Below, in pieces: positions 1 to 5,523 of a DNA stretch of 15,575 nucleotides. Made by a program: the position numbers and the translations under genes. This stretch comes from an uncultured Clostridium sp. GTDB lineage: Bacteria > Bacillota > Clostridia > Clostridiales > Clostridiaceae. Position 1 is the stretch's first letter, and every line of letters starts with the position of its first letter. The notes beneath the pieces were generated by a model that saw only the letters and a program-made list of their open reading frames with translations, was not told where the DNA came from and ran no database searches. Location: contig UQQU01000072.1 of the NCBI GenBank assembly GCA_900543325.1, positions 1 to 15,575 of the forward strand, given 5' to 3'.

Positions 1-59
1 CCCACTACCAAGCCCACAACGGACTTTCACCGTCAAGTTGTTGCCCATGCTGGGCACAC
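1..59 (-). mobile_element. 5' end of a group II intron (class C type), cut by the window edge
   Basis: Read on the minus strand from 59 towards 1, the sequence starts GTGTG, the canonical group II 5' end. It continues with CCCAGCATGGGC and then CGGTGAAAGTCCG, which resembles the conserved domain I start and epsilon-prime region of bacterial group IIC introns such as the Oceanobacillus iheyensis intron (from memory GTGTGCCCGGCATGGGT...GGGTGAGAGTCCC). A terminator hairpin (68-93) on the same strand ends eight bases upstream of the intron boundary, and class C introns characteristically insert just downstream of intrinsic terminators. Only the first 59 nt of domain I are visible, so whether a reverse transcriptase gene or an intact domain V exists cannot be told from here. 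The boundary could be off by a base or two. Confidence 0.85.
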
Positions 60-67
60 ATAAATTT

Positions 68-93
68 AAAAGGACACTTATTGGTGTCCTTTT
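68..93 (-). terminator. Intrinsic terminator of the thi operon
   Basis: A perfect 10-bp stem (68-77 with 84-93, GGACAC core flanked by A/T pairs) with a 6-nt loop ends in a U run on the minus strand. It lies 12 bases after the stop of the 61-residue gene, and the group II intron starts 8 bases beyond it. The A/T flanks are symmetrical, so it could act on both strands. Confidence 0.85.
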
Positions 94-105
94 TGAGCAT
101 ATATA

Positions 106-291
106 TTATATTATAAAGTTTATTACAATTATTAAAACTCCGCCTATAACTAAGGAAACTGTACTTAACCCTACTGCTACAGTAGTTTTTATAATTTTAG
201 CCTTATCTTTTTCCATTTTAGTAATTTGAAGATTTGCATTAGCAATATATTGAGAATTAGTTTGTCCAAGACCTTGCATAGATAGTCCCAT
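106..291 (-). CDS. Small hypothetical membrane protein, last gene of the thi operon (61 aa)
   Basis: I do not recognise this protein. It has a polar N-terminal part (residues 1-35, with the charged stretch KMEKDKAKIIK near 25-35) followed by one long hydrophobic stretch (about 36-61, Val/Ile/Leu/Gly rich) reaching the C-terminus. That suggests a tail-anchored or single-span membrane protein with no exported signal peptide. The ATG at 291 has a good ribosome binding site (AAAGGGG about 7 bases upstream). The gene begins 32 bases after the tenI-like stop on the same strand and lies before the only terminator seen, so it is probably cotranscribed with the thiamine genes. No residue pattern ties it to thiamine. 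Its size leaves some doubt, but the start signal, position and membrane segment together favour a real gene over the competing frame on the other strand. Confidence 0.6.
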   Translation of the reverse strand: MGLSMQGLGQTNSQYIANANLQITKMEKDKAKIIKTTVAVGLSTVSLVIGGVLIIVINFII

Positions 292-323
292 TGGATTACC
301 CCTTTCCGTTATTGTATATATTT

Positions 324-899
324 TTATATTCCCATGAATCTATCAAAATCATAATCATTATAAAACAGCGACATCACTGCAATTCCATCTGCTCCAGCTT
401 CAACTACATTTATATAGTTATCATATTTTATTCCACCTAAGGCAATTATTTCACAATTAACATATTCTCTAAGTTTACTAATAAACTGGATACCCTTAGG
501 CTCTAACCCCTTCTTACATTTAGTCTCAAAAATATGAGATGCAAGAAGATATTTAGCTCCCTTATTATAGGCTAATATTCCCTCTTCAACTGTATGAACA
601 GATACTCCAACATTATAATCAAATTCATCTAAAGCCATAAAATCATTAAATGAAAGCTGAATTGTATTTTCATTAATTTTCTTAAAAACATTAAGCTTTG
701 AATTTATTATTATTTCTGAATTTGGAGCTAATTCTTTTACCTTATAATAAAGATCTTCATACTCCTTATCACTTAAATCTTTTTCCCTAAGTATAATTCT
801 TATGTTTGGATAACTTGATACCTTTTTTATTACCTGAAAATACTTTTCTTCATTTACTAAACTTCTATTAGTTATAAAATAAATAGGAATACTAGTCAT
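324..899 (-). CDS. tenI: TenI-type thiazole tautomerase (ThiE/TenI superfamily), 191 aa
   Basis: A TIM-barrel protein of the thiamine phosphate synthase/TenI superfamily. Several motifs match TenI, which converts the ThiG product to the aromatic carboxythiazole phosphate: LREKDLS (37-43), SVHTVEEG (100-107), ASHIFETKCKKGLEPKG (120-136) and ALGGI...AGADGIAVMS (153-177). His122 in the SHIFETKCKKG segment aligns with the catalytic His122 of Bacillus subtilis TenI as I remember that sequence. Features expected of a true ThiE are not visible: the NDR-D-A Mg-binding segment is replaced by NSKLNVF (66-72), no VHLGQ follows, and the FPT-TK loop is replaced by FETKCKKG. The ATG overlaps the 3' end of thiC by 8 bases, suggesting translational coupling. 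Automatic annotation would probably name it thiE. I judge TenI more likely, although a moonlighting ThiE activity cannot be ruled out. Confidence 0.8.
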   Translation of the reverse strand: MTSIPIYFITNRSLVNEEKYFQVIKKVSSYPNIRIILREKDLSDKEYEDLYYKVKELAPNSEIIINSKLNVFKKINENTIQLSFNDFMALDEFDYNVGVSVHTVEEGILAYNKGAKYLLASHIFETKCKKGLEPKGIQFISKLREYVNCEIIALGGIKYDNYINVVEAGADGIAVMSLFYNDYDFDRFMGI

Positions 900-2196
900 T
901 GATTGCTAATTCTTCTCCATTTAATATTTTCTTCATAGTTCTCATTGAACACATCTTTCCACACATTGAACAACTCTCTTCATCATGTGGCTTAGATTCT
1001 GCCCTATATCTTCTTGCCTTTTCTGGATCTATAGCTAAATCAAACATCTTTTCCCAATCAATCTCTGCCCTAGCCTTACTCATTTCATTATCCCATTCTC
1101 TAGCTCCCTTAACTCCCTTTGCAATATCAGCAGCATGAGCAGCAATTTTAGAAGCTATTATACCTTCCTTCATATCTTCTAAATTAGGCAATCTTAAATG
1201 CTCTGCTGGAGTTACATAACATAAAAAGTCTGCTCCATAAGTTGCAGCTATGGCTCCACCAATAGCAGATGTAATATGATCATATCCTGGTGCTATATCA
1301 GTAACTAAGGGTCCTAAAACATAAAATGGAGCTCCATGACATAATCTCTTTTGCATTATCATATTAGCTTCAATTTCATTAAGTGCCATATGTCCTGGTC
1401 CTTCAATTATAACTTGTACATTCTTTTCCCAAGCTCTTTTTGTAAGTTCTCCTAAAGTTATAAGTTCCTTAATTTGTGAAGCATCAGAAGCATCATTTAT
1501 TGATCCTGGTCTTAAGGCATCACCTAAAGATAAGGTAATGTCATATTTTTCACATATATCTAATAATTCATCATAATATTCAAAGAATGGATTTTCTGCA
1601 TTATTCATTTCCATCCAAGCAAATAAAAGTGAACCTCCTCTTGAAACTACATTAGTTAACCTTTTATTTCTTTTAACTGTCTCAACAGCCTCTCTATTTA
1701 GACCTGCATGAATAGTTACAAAGTCTACACCATCTTGCCCATGCTTTTCAACTACATCAAGAAATTCTCTAGCAGTTAAATCTTTTAAATCTTTATCATA
1801 ATATCCTAAAGCATCATATATAGGAACTGTTCCAATCATTGCAGTAGACATTTCTACTATAGTCTTTCTCATTTCTGCTGTTTTACCATAGTTTGATAAA
1901 TCCATTATAGCTTCTGCTTTCATTTCTAAAGCAGTTCTTACTTTATCTAATTCTTTTTCACAATCACAACAATCCTTTGAAATTCCTAAATTAACATTAA
2001 TTTTAGTTCTTAATCCTTGACCAACTCCCTCAGGACTTAAAGATTTATGATTTTTATTTGCAGGTATAGCTACCTTTCCTTCTGCAACTAATACTCTAAT
2101 TTCTTCTACTGGTTTCCCTTCTTTAATAGCCACTATTTTCATAGCCTCTGTTATAATCCCCTTTTTAGCTGCATCCATTTGTGTTGTATAATTCAT
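892..2196 (-). CDS. thiC: Phosphomethylpyrimidine synthase ThiC (434 aa, short form)
   Basis: Radical SAM enzyme that rearranges aminoimidazole ribotide (AIR) to hydroxymethylpyrimidine phosphate, the pyrimidine half of thiamine; cytoplasmic. Typical blocks are visible: GTVPIYDALG, DFVTIHAGLNREAV, SRGGSLLFAWM, SLGDALRPGS, VQVIIEGPGHMALNE and YDHITSAIGGAIAA. The C-terminal cluster-binding cysteines are Cys409, Cys412 and Cys416 (SCSMCGKMCSM), spaced CX2CX3C; the long proteobacterial enzymes have CX2CX4C. I believe the shorter spacing is normal for short clostridial/archaeal ThiC. The length fits that short group, which lacks the long N-terminal extension of E. coli ThiC. The ATG start has a textbook AGGAGG 8 bases upstream that overlaps the thiH stop region (10-base gap), and the 3' end overlaps the next gene. 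Confidence 0.97.
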   Translation of the reverse strand: MNYTTQMDAAKKGIITEAMKIVAIKEGKPVEEIRVLVAEGKVAIPANKNHKSLSPEGVGQGLRTKINVNLGISKDCCDCEKELDKVRTALEMKAEAIMDLSNYGKTAEMRKTIVEMSTAMIGTVPIYDALGYYDKDLKDLTAREFLDVVEKHGQDGVDFVTIHAGLNREAVETVKRNKRLTNVVSRGGSLLFAWMEMNNAENPFFEYYDELLDICEKYDITLSLGDALRPGSINDASDASQIKELITLGELTKRAWEKNVQVIIEGPGHMALNEIEANMIMQKRLCHGAPFYVLGPLVTDIAPGYDHITSAIGGAIAATYGADFLCYVTPAEHLRLPNLEDMKEGIIASKIAAHAADIAKGVKGAREWDNEMSKARAEIDWEKMFDLAIDPEKARRYRAESKPHDEESCSMCGKMCSMRTMKKILNGEELAIND

Positions 2197-2206
2197 TTTA
2201 ATCCTC

Positions 2207-3310
2207 CTAAATTCTTTCCCAATCTTTTAATATTGGTTGATACCCTACTTCTTTTATCATTTCTATAATTTCTTGTACTGAACTTTCATCATCAATATCA
2301 AATTGTGCAGTTCCTGCATTTTTTAGTGTATGTCCACCTACCTCTGTAGAAACTCCAGCACTCATTTTTGTAACACCAAAAGGTATTATATGCCTTCTCA
2401 TATGTTCATTTTCTCTTGTAGAAATATTCATTCCACATTGTGGTGCAAATAATCTATATGCTAAAAGAATTTGAACCATTTGTTTATCTGTAACACCTTT
2501 TACTTTACTTAATCCACCTTTACATGGTCTTATTCTTGGTGGTGAATAAGTTATATCACATTGAGGATATTTTCTTCTTAAATAATCACCATGCAAAGCA
2601 GTAAAGAAAGCATCTTTTCTAAAATCAGATAATCCTAAAAGTGCACCTATACTTATACTCTTCATTCCAGCCATTGCCCCTCTTTCAGGTCCATCTAATC
2701 TATATTTATAATTCTTCTTAGGACCTGCTAAATGCACTTCATCATATACTTTTTCATCATAAGTTTCTTGATATATAGTAAGACCTTCTGCACCTGCTTT
2801 AACTACGTCTCTATATTGCTCTACAGTCATTGGCCATACTTCCATAGTAATTGATGGAAAATATTCTTTTATAACATTAATTGCATCTACTATATAATCT
2901 AATGGAGAGTGCTCTTGGCTTTCTCCAGTTAATAATATAATATGTCTACATCCTTCCTTAGCTATAGCCTCTGCTTCATTCTTTATTTCTTCCATATTTA
3001 ATTTTCTTCTGTTAATGGAATTTTCAATATTGTACCCACAATACTTGCATTTATTAACACAGTAATTTGAAATATACATAGGTGTATATAATAAAACCGT
3101 TCTACCAAAATACTGTAAACTTAATTCTACAGCTTTTTGTGCCATTTCTTCTAAATGACTTGACGCTTTAGGCGATAATAAATTTAACAAATCCTCATGA
3201 TTTAAATTTCTTTCATTTATACTTCTTCTAATATCATCATCAGTTACTTGCTCAAAATAACTTTCAAAATCAAAGTTTCTATATCTTTCTATAACACTAT
3301 AAAAGCTCAA
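2207..3310 (-). CDS. thiH: 2-iminoacetate synthase ThiH (tyrosine lyase, 367 aa)
   Basis: Radical SAM tyrosine lyase that cleaves tyrosine to p-cresol and dehydroglycine, the C2-N donor for the thiazole ring in anaerobes; it works with ThiG. The [4Fe-4S]/SAM motif is Cys84-Cys88-Cys91 (NYCVNKCKYCGY, CX3CX2C), followed by ThiH-type blocks: HIILLTGES, EVWPMTVEQY, GLTIYQETYDE, GPERGAMAGM, SIGALLGL, SPPRIRPCKGG and STRENEHMRRH. Length is normal for the family. The start is TTG at 3310, with AAGGAG 11 bases upstream; that spacing is long, and the nearby ATG in another frame stops at once, so TTG is the best choice. A 15-base gap follows thiG. Having ThiH rather than the FAD-dependent ThiO implies an oxygen-independent thiazole route, as expected for an anaerobe. 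Confidence 0.97.
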   Translation of the reverse strand: MSFYSVIERYRNFDFESYFEQVTDDDIRRSINERNLNHEDLLNLLSPKASSHLEEMAQKAVELSLQYFGRTVLLYTPMYISNYCVNKCKYCGYNIENSINRRKLNMEEIKNEAEAIAKEGCRHIILLTGESQEHSPLDYIVDAINVIKEYFPSITMEVWPMTVEQYRDVVKAGAEGLTIYQETYDEKVYDEVHLAGPKKNYKYRLDGPERGAMAGMKSISIGALLGLSDFRKDAFFTALHGDYLRRKYPQCDITYSPPRIRPCKGGLSKVKGVTDKQMVQILLAYRLFAPQCGMNISTRENEHMRRHIIPFGVTKMSAGVSTEVGGHTLKNAGTAQFDIDDESSVQEIIEMIKEVGYQPILKDWERI

Positions 3311-3325
3311 AATTTAGCCATCTCC

Positions 3326-4093
3326 TTAACCTAAAAATCCTGTTAAGGGTGATGATGCATTTGCTTCTTTTGAAACAGCTCCAAACTTAGATAAATAAGC
3401 AAGTCTACCTGCTTCAACCGCCATTGAGAATGCTTTTGCCATATTAGCAGGATTTTTAGATGATGCTATTGCAGTATTAACAAGACAAGCTGCTGCTCCC
3501 ATTTCCATAGCCTCCATAGCTTGCGATGGTTTACCTATTCCAGCATCAACAATTATGGGAATATCTAATTCATCTATCATAATTTGAATAAGTTCTTTTG
3601 TTCTAAGCCCTCTATTACTTCCAATTGGAGCTCCAAGTGGCATAACAGCAGCAGCTCCAGCTTCTATAAGTTTTCTACCTGCATAAAGATCTGGACACAT
3701 ATAAGGCAGTACAACAAATCCTTCTTTTGCAAGTATTTCAGTTGCTTTTATTGTTTCTTCATTATCTGGAAGCAAGTATTTTGAATCGCTTATAACTTCA
3801 ATCTTAATCCAATTTCCACACCCTAAAGCTCTAGCAATTCTAGCAATTCTTACTGCTTCTTCTGCATTTCTAGCCCCTGATGTATTTGGAAGCAATATAA
3901 CATCTTTAGGTATATTAGAAAGAATATCTTCTTCCCTATGATCTAAATCAACTCTTCTTACTGCTAATGTAATAACTTGGGAACCACTATTTTCTAATAC
4001 ATCTTTAATTAAAGCATTAGAAGGATATTTACCTGTTCCAACAAATAGCCTATTATTAAGTTCAACTCCACCTATAACTAATTTATCACTCAT
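3326..4093 (-). CDS. thiG: Thiazole synthase ThiG (255 aa)
   Basis: TIM-barrel enzyme that condenses deoxyxylulose 5-phosphate, dehydroglycine and the sulfur of ThiS thiocarboxylate into the thiazole phosphate. Family landmarks are clear: the N-terminal IGGVELNNRLFVGTGKY, VITLAVRRVD, the Schiff-base lysine in NWIKIEVI (Lys97), YLLPDNEETIKA, VVLPYMCPD, AAAVMPLGAPIGSNRGL, IIVDAGIGKPSQAMEAMEMGA and the C-terminal ASSPLTGFLG. Full length for the family. The ATG start has GGGTAGGT about 6 bases upstream, and this site overlaps the thiF stop. The gap to thiF is 3 bases, so the two are almost certainly translated together. ThiG normally works as a complex with ThiS and receives its imine from the neighbouring ThiH. 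Confidence 0.98.
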   Translation of the reverse strand: MSDKLVIGGVELNNRLFVGTGKYPSNALIKDVLENSGSQVITLAVRRVDLDHREEDILSNIPKDVILLPNTSGARNAEEAVRIARIARALGCGNWIKIEVISDSKYLLPDNEETIKATEILAKEGFVVLPYMCPDLYAGRKLIEAGAAAVMPLGAPIGSNRGLRTKELIQIMIDELDIPIIVDAGIGKPSQAMEAMEMGAAACLVNTAIASSKNPANMAKAFSMAVEAGRLAYLSKFGAVSKEANASSPLTGFLG

Positions 4094-4096
4094 TTT

Positions 4097-4903
4097 TTAC
4101 CTACCCTCTTCTCCTAAAATAATTCTTAAAGCACAATTTGCCATATGATTTGCACAAATAGCTACTCTTGGTGCCATAAGTCCACTACCTTCTTTAGCTT
4201 CATTAACACCATCTCCACATATATAAAATCTATTATTTATTCTTCTAGTAATTATGTCATTTGAAGGATAATAACTTGCCATTCCAGATGATGCTATTAA
4301 AACCTTATCCCTCATTTCAGTAAGTACAACATTACTTATTTCTGCCTTACATTCTGGATTATCAAATGCTTCAATTATTATGTCCACATCATCAAAACTT
4401 TCTTTTATATTGTCTTTATTAAGTCTTTCTATAATAGCTATAACATTTATAAAGGGATTTACTTCTCTTAAATTTCTTTTAAGAGCATTAACCTTGTATT
4501 CTCCAATATCCTTAATGTAATATTGTTGTCTATTTAAATTTGAAGGCTCAACAATATCAAAATCTACAATCTTAATATTCCCTACTCCAATTCTTGCTAA
4601 TGATAATGCAATATTAGATCCAAGACCACCAGCTCCAGCTATTCCAACAGAAGCTTTCTTAAGTTTTTCATAAACATTAGGGGTGTGTCTTGCTACTAAT
4701 AAGGCCTCTAACTCATCTTTAGTAGGAACCTCACCTCTTTTAATAAAAGATATACTGTCTCCATCTTTAAGCAATTTATCTTCTTTTATGGGAAATCCAT
4801 TTAAAATTACTATATCTGATTCTCTTTTGACTTCTTGTTTTAGCTCAAAACAAGAAACTCCTTCAACAACCTCACTATATTGTTCATTAATCTTAATCCT
4901 CAC
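4097..4903 (-). CDS. thiF: ThiS adenylyltransferase ThiF with N-terminal ThiS-like domain (268 aa)
   Basis: E1-like enzyme that adenylates the C-terminus of ThiS before sulfur loading. Residues 1 to about 60 resemble a ubiquitin-like ThiS fold (MRIKINEQ... IVILNGFPIKED... LKDGDSISFIKRGEVP) but have no C-terminal Gly-Gly, so this part cannot be a carrier. The catalytic part follows: nucleotide loop AGAGGLGSN (89-97), VDFDIVEPSNLNRQQY (113-128) with the usual Asp, Asn, Arg and Gln residues, Lys137, and EAFDNPE (178-184). I see no pair of CXXC zinc motifs as in E. coli ThiF, and no obvious equivalent of its sulfur-transfer cysteine. This fits the shorter Gram-positive/anaerobe ThiF subfamily. 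The start is GTG at 4903 with AGGTGG 6 bases upstream. An 84-base low-complexity spacer separates it from thiS. Confidence 0.93.
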   Translation of the reverse strand: MRIKINEQYSEVVEGVSCFELKQEVKRESDIVILNGFPIKEDKLLKDGDSISFIKRGEVPTKDELEALLVARHTPNVYEKLKKASVGIAGAGGLGSNIALSLARIGVGNIKIVDFDIVEPSNLNRQQYYIKDIGEYKVNALKRNLREVNPFINVIAIIERLNKDNIKESFDDVDIIIEAFDNPECKAEISNVVLTEMRDKVLIASSGMASYYPSNDIITRRINNRFYICGDGVNEAKEGSGLMAPRVAICANHMANCALRIILGEEGR

Positions 4904-4987
4904 ACTCCACCACCTAAATACCTAGTTTTTCAATTTCTTAATTAATTATTTACTTAATTGCTTACTTTATTAATTACTTACTTTTTC
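4904..4987. repeat. A/T-only low-complexity spacer between thiS and thiF with imperfect short repeats
   Basis: All other joints in this operon are overlaps or gaps of 3-32 bases, but here 84 bases separate two genes. On the minus strand the half nearest thiS repeats variants of AAGTAA and AATTAA (AAGTAAGTAATTAAT, then AAGCAATTAAGTAAATAATTAA). I see no terminator with a U tract and no promoter I trust. The final bases hold the thiF ribosome binding site. It may be slippage-prone filler or an RNA-processing site. Confidence 0.5.
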
Positions 4988-5182
4988 TTAACCTCCTCCT
5001 ACAAAAGAAATAACTTCTATAGTATCATCATAGTTTAAATTTACATTTCTATAATCTTCTTTAGAAACTATATTTCCATTTAATTCAACTACTACTCTAT
5101 TTTCATTTAATCCAAAACTTAGTAATAAGTCATTTATTGTACGAATACTTTCACCACTAATTTCATTTCCATTAACTCTCAC
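4988..5182 (-). CDS. thiS: Sulfur carrier protein ThiS (64 aa)
   Basis: Ubiquitin-fold sulfur carrier whose C-terminal glycine is adenylated by ThiF and converted to a thiocarboxylate, giving the thiazole sulfur to ThiG. The C-terminus is ISFVGGG, with the essential terminal Gly-Gly. The rest follows the family pattern: VNGNEI near the start, INDLL, VVVELNGNIV and YDDTIEVI. I chose GTG at 5182 as start (MRVNGNEI). GGGGAGG at 5191-5197 lies 8 bases upstream, and the resulting 64-66 residue length and alignment fit ThiS. An in-frame ATG exists at 5212, but it would add a Gly-rich MNPGGG segment, lies inside a strong RNA hairpin and has no ribosome binding site. First gene of the riboswitch-controlled operon. 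Confidence 0.92.
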   Translation of the reverse strand: MRVNGNEISGESIRTINDLLLSFGLNENRVVVELNGNIVSKEDYRNVNLNYDDTIEVISFVGGG

Positions 5183-5197
5183 TATTTTCACCTCCCC

Positions 5198-5238
5198 GCC
5201 TCCGGGGTTCATCCATATTATGGATGGACCCCGGAGGC
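5198..5238 (-). other. GC-rich perfect-arm hairpin abutting the thiS ribosome binding site
   Basis: Two 11-base arms (5198-5208 and 5228-5238, GCCTCCGGGGT and its complement) pair perfectly. Inside them a single C-A mismatch and a further 7-bp stem (CATCCAT/ATGGATG) lead to a 3-nt loop. The element ends immediately before the Shine-Dalgarno GGGGAGG at 5191-5197. The 5' arm contains CCTCC, an anti-Shine-Dalgarno sequence that could also pair with the real site. Its base composition is far more GC-rich than anything around it. It lies downstream of the riboswitch terminator, so it is present only in read-through mRNA. Role unknown; translation control, mRNA stabilisation or a small palindromic insertion are all possible. 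Confidence 0.75.
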
Positions 5239-5255
5239 ACGCTATTTTTGTCGAA

Positions 5256-5289
5256 TAAAAAAAGCTGTACCAACAGCGGTACAGCTTTT
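5256..5289 (-). terminator. Riboswitch expression-platform terminator
   Basis: An 11-12 bp perfect stem (AAAGCTGTACC at 5261-5271 with 5278-5288, 6-nt loop) is followed on the minus strand by a run of seven U. It sits between the TPP aptamer and thiS, so the switch works at transcription level. A competing helix is visible: bases 5314-5323 (minus strand AGCTTTAAGT) can pair with the terminator 5' arm 5283-5293 with one bulged A, giving a plausible antiterminator. A small hairpin with a GGAA tetraloop (5325-5340) lies just upstream of it. The 3' strand of aptamer P1 (5374-5379) could also pair with 5319-5324. Confidence 0.9.
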
Positions 5290-5371
5290 AAGTAAGTAAA
5301 ATTTCCCAATAAAACTTAAAGCTAATATACTTCCGTATATCTTTTTAAATTTCTACTAATCTCAAAACTTC

Positions 5372-5457
5372 TATAGCTTCCCTCCGCTGGTATTAACCAT
5401 ATCAGGTTCATAGGGTTAGGATTATTCCTTCTCAGCCTTATTGGCACCCCTAGCTTT
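5372..5457 (-). ncRNA. TPP riboswitch (THI box) of the thi operon
   Basis: On the minus strand all conserved THI-box segments are present in order: GGGGTGCC, GGCTGAGA, the variable P3 arm (GGAATAATCCTAACCC), TATGAACCTGAT, AATACCAGCGGAGGGAAGCT. AGCT on each side closes P1. The aptamer starts about 11 bases after the predicted transcription start and is followed 80-110 nt later by an intrinsic terminator. By family knowledge it binds thiamine pyrophosphate and represses the downstream genes when the vitamin is plentiful. Confidence 0.98.
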
Positions 5458-5474
5458 TTATTATATTTTACTTA

Positions 5475-5503
5475 ATTTTACCATTTATTATATTTATTTT
5501 CAA
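5475..5503 (-). promoter_or_regulatory. Sigma-A-like promoter of the thi operon
   Basis: On the minus strand TTGAAA (-35, 5498-5503) and TAAAAT (-10, 5475-5480) are separated by exactly 17 bases. The predicted start, near 5468, falls about 10 bases before the TPP aptamer, which is where a leader promoter should be. Confidence 0.7.
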
Positions 5504-5523
5504 CCTTTCCTATTTATTTTTAT

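Noticed and set aside
38..229. Open frame on the plus strand across the intron/terminator and the small membrane gene
   Set aside because: It runs through the intron end and terminator stem, has no convincing ribosome binding site, and opposes the better supported minus-strand gene.
899..1138. Plus-strand open frame opposite thiC
   Set aside because: Antisense shadow of the highly conserved thiC codons, with no start signals; the same applies to plus-strand frames opposite thiG, thiF and the patatin-like gene.
892..2196. Missing residue in the ThiC cluster motif (CX2CX3C instead of CX2CX4C)
   Set aside because: I checked the codons and the spacing is real, but short ThiC proteins of clostridia and archaea appear to use this spacing, so it is probably normal for the subfamily.
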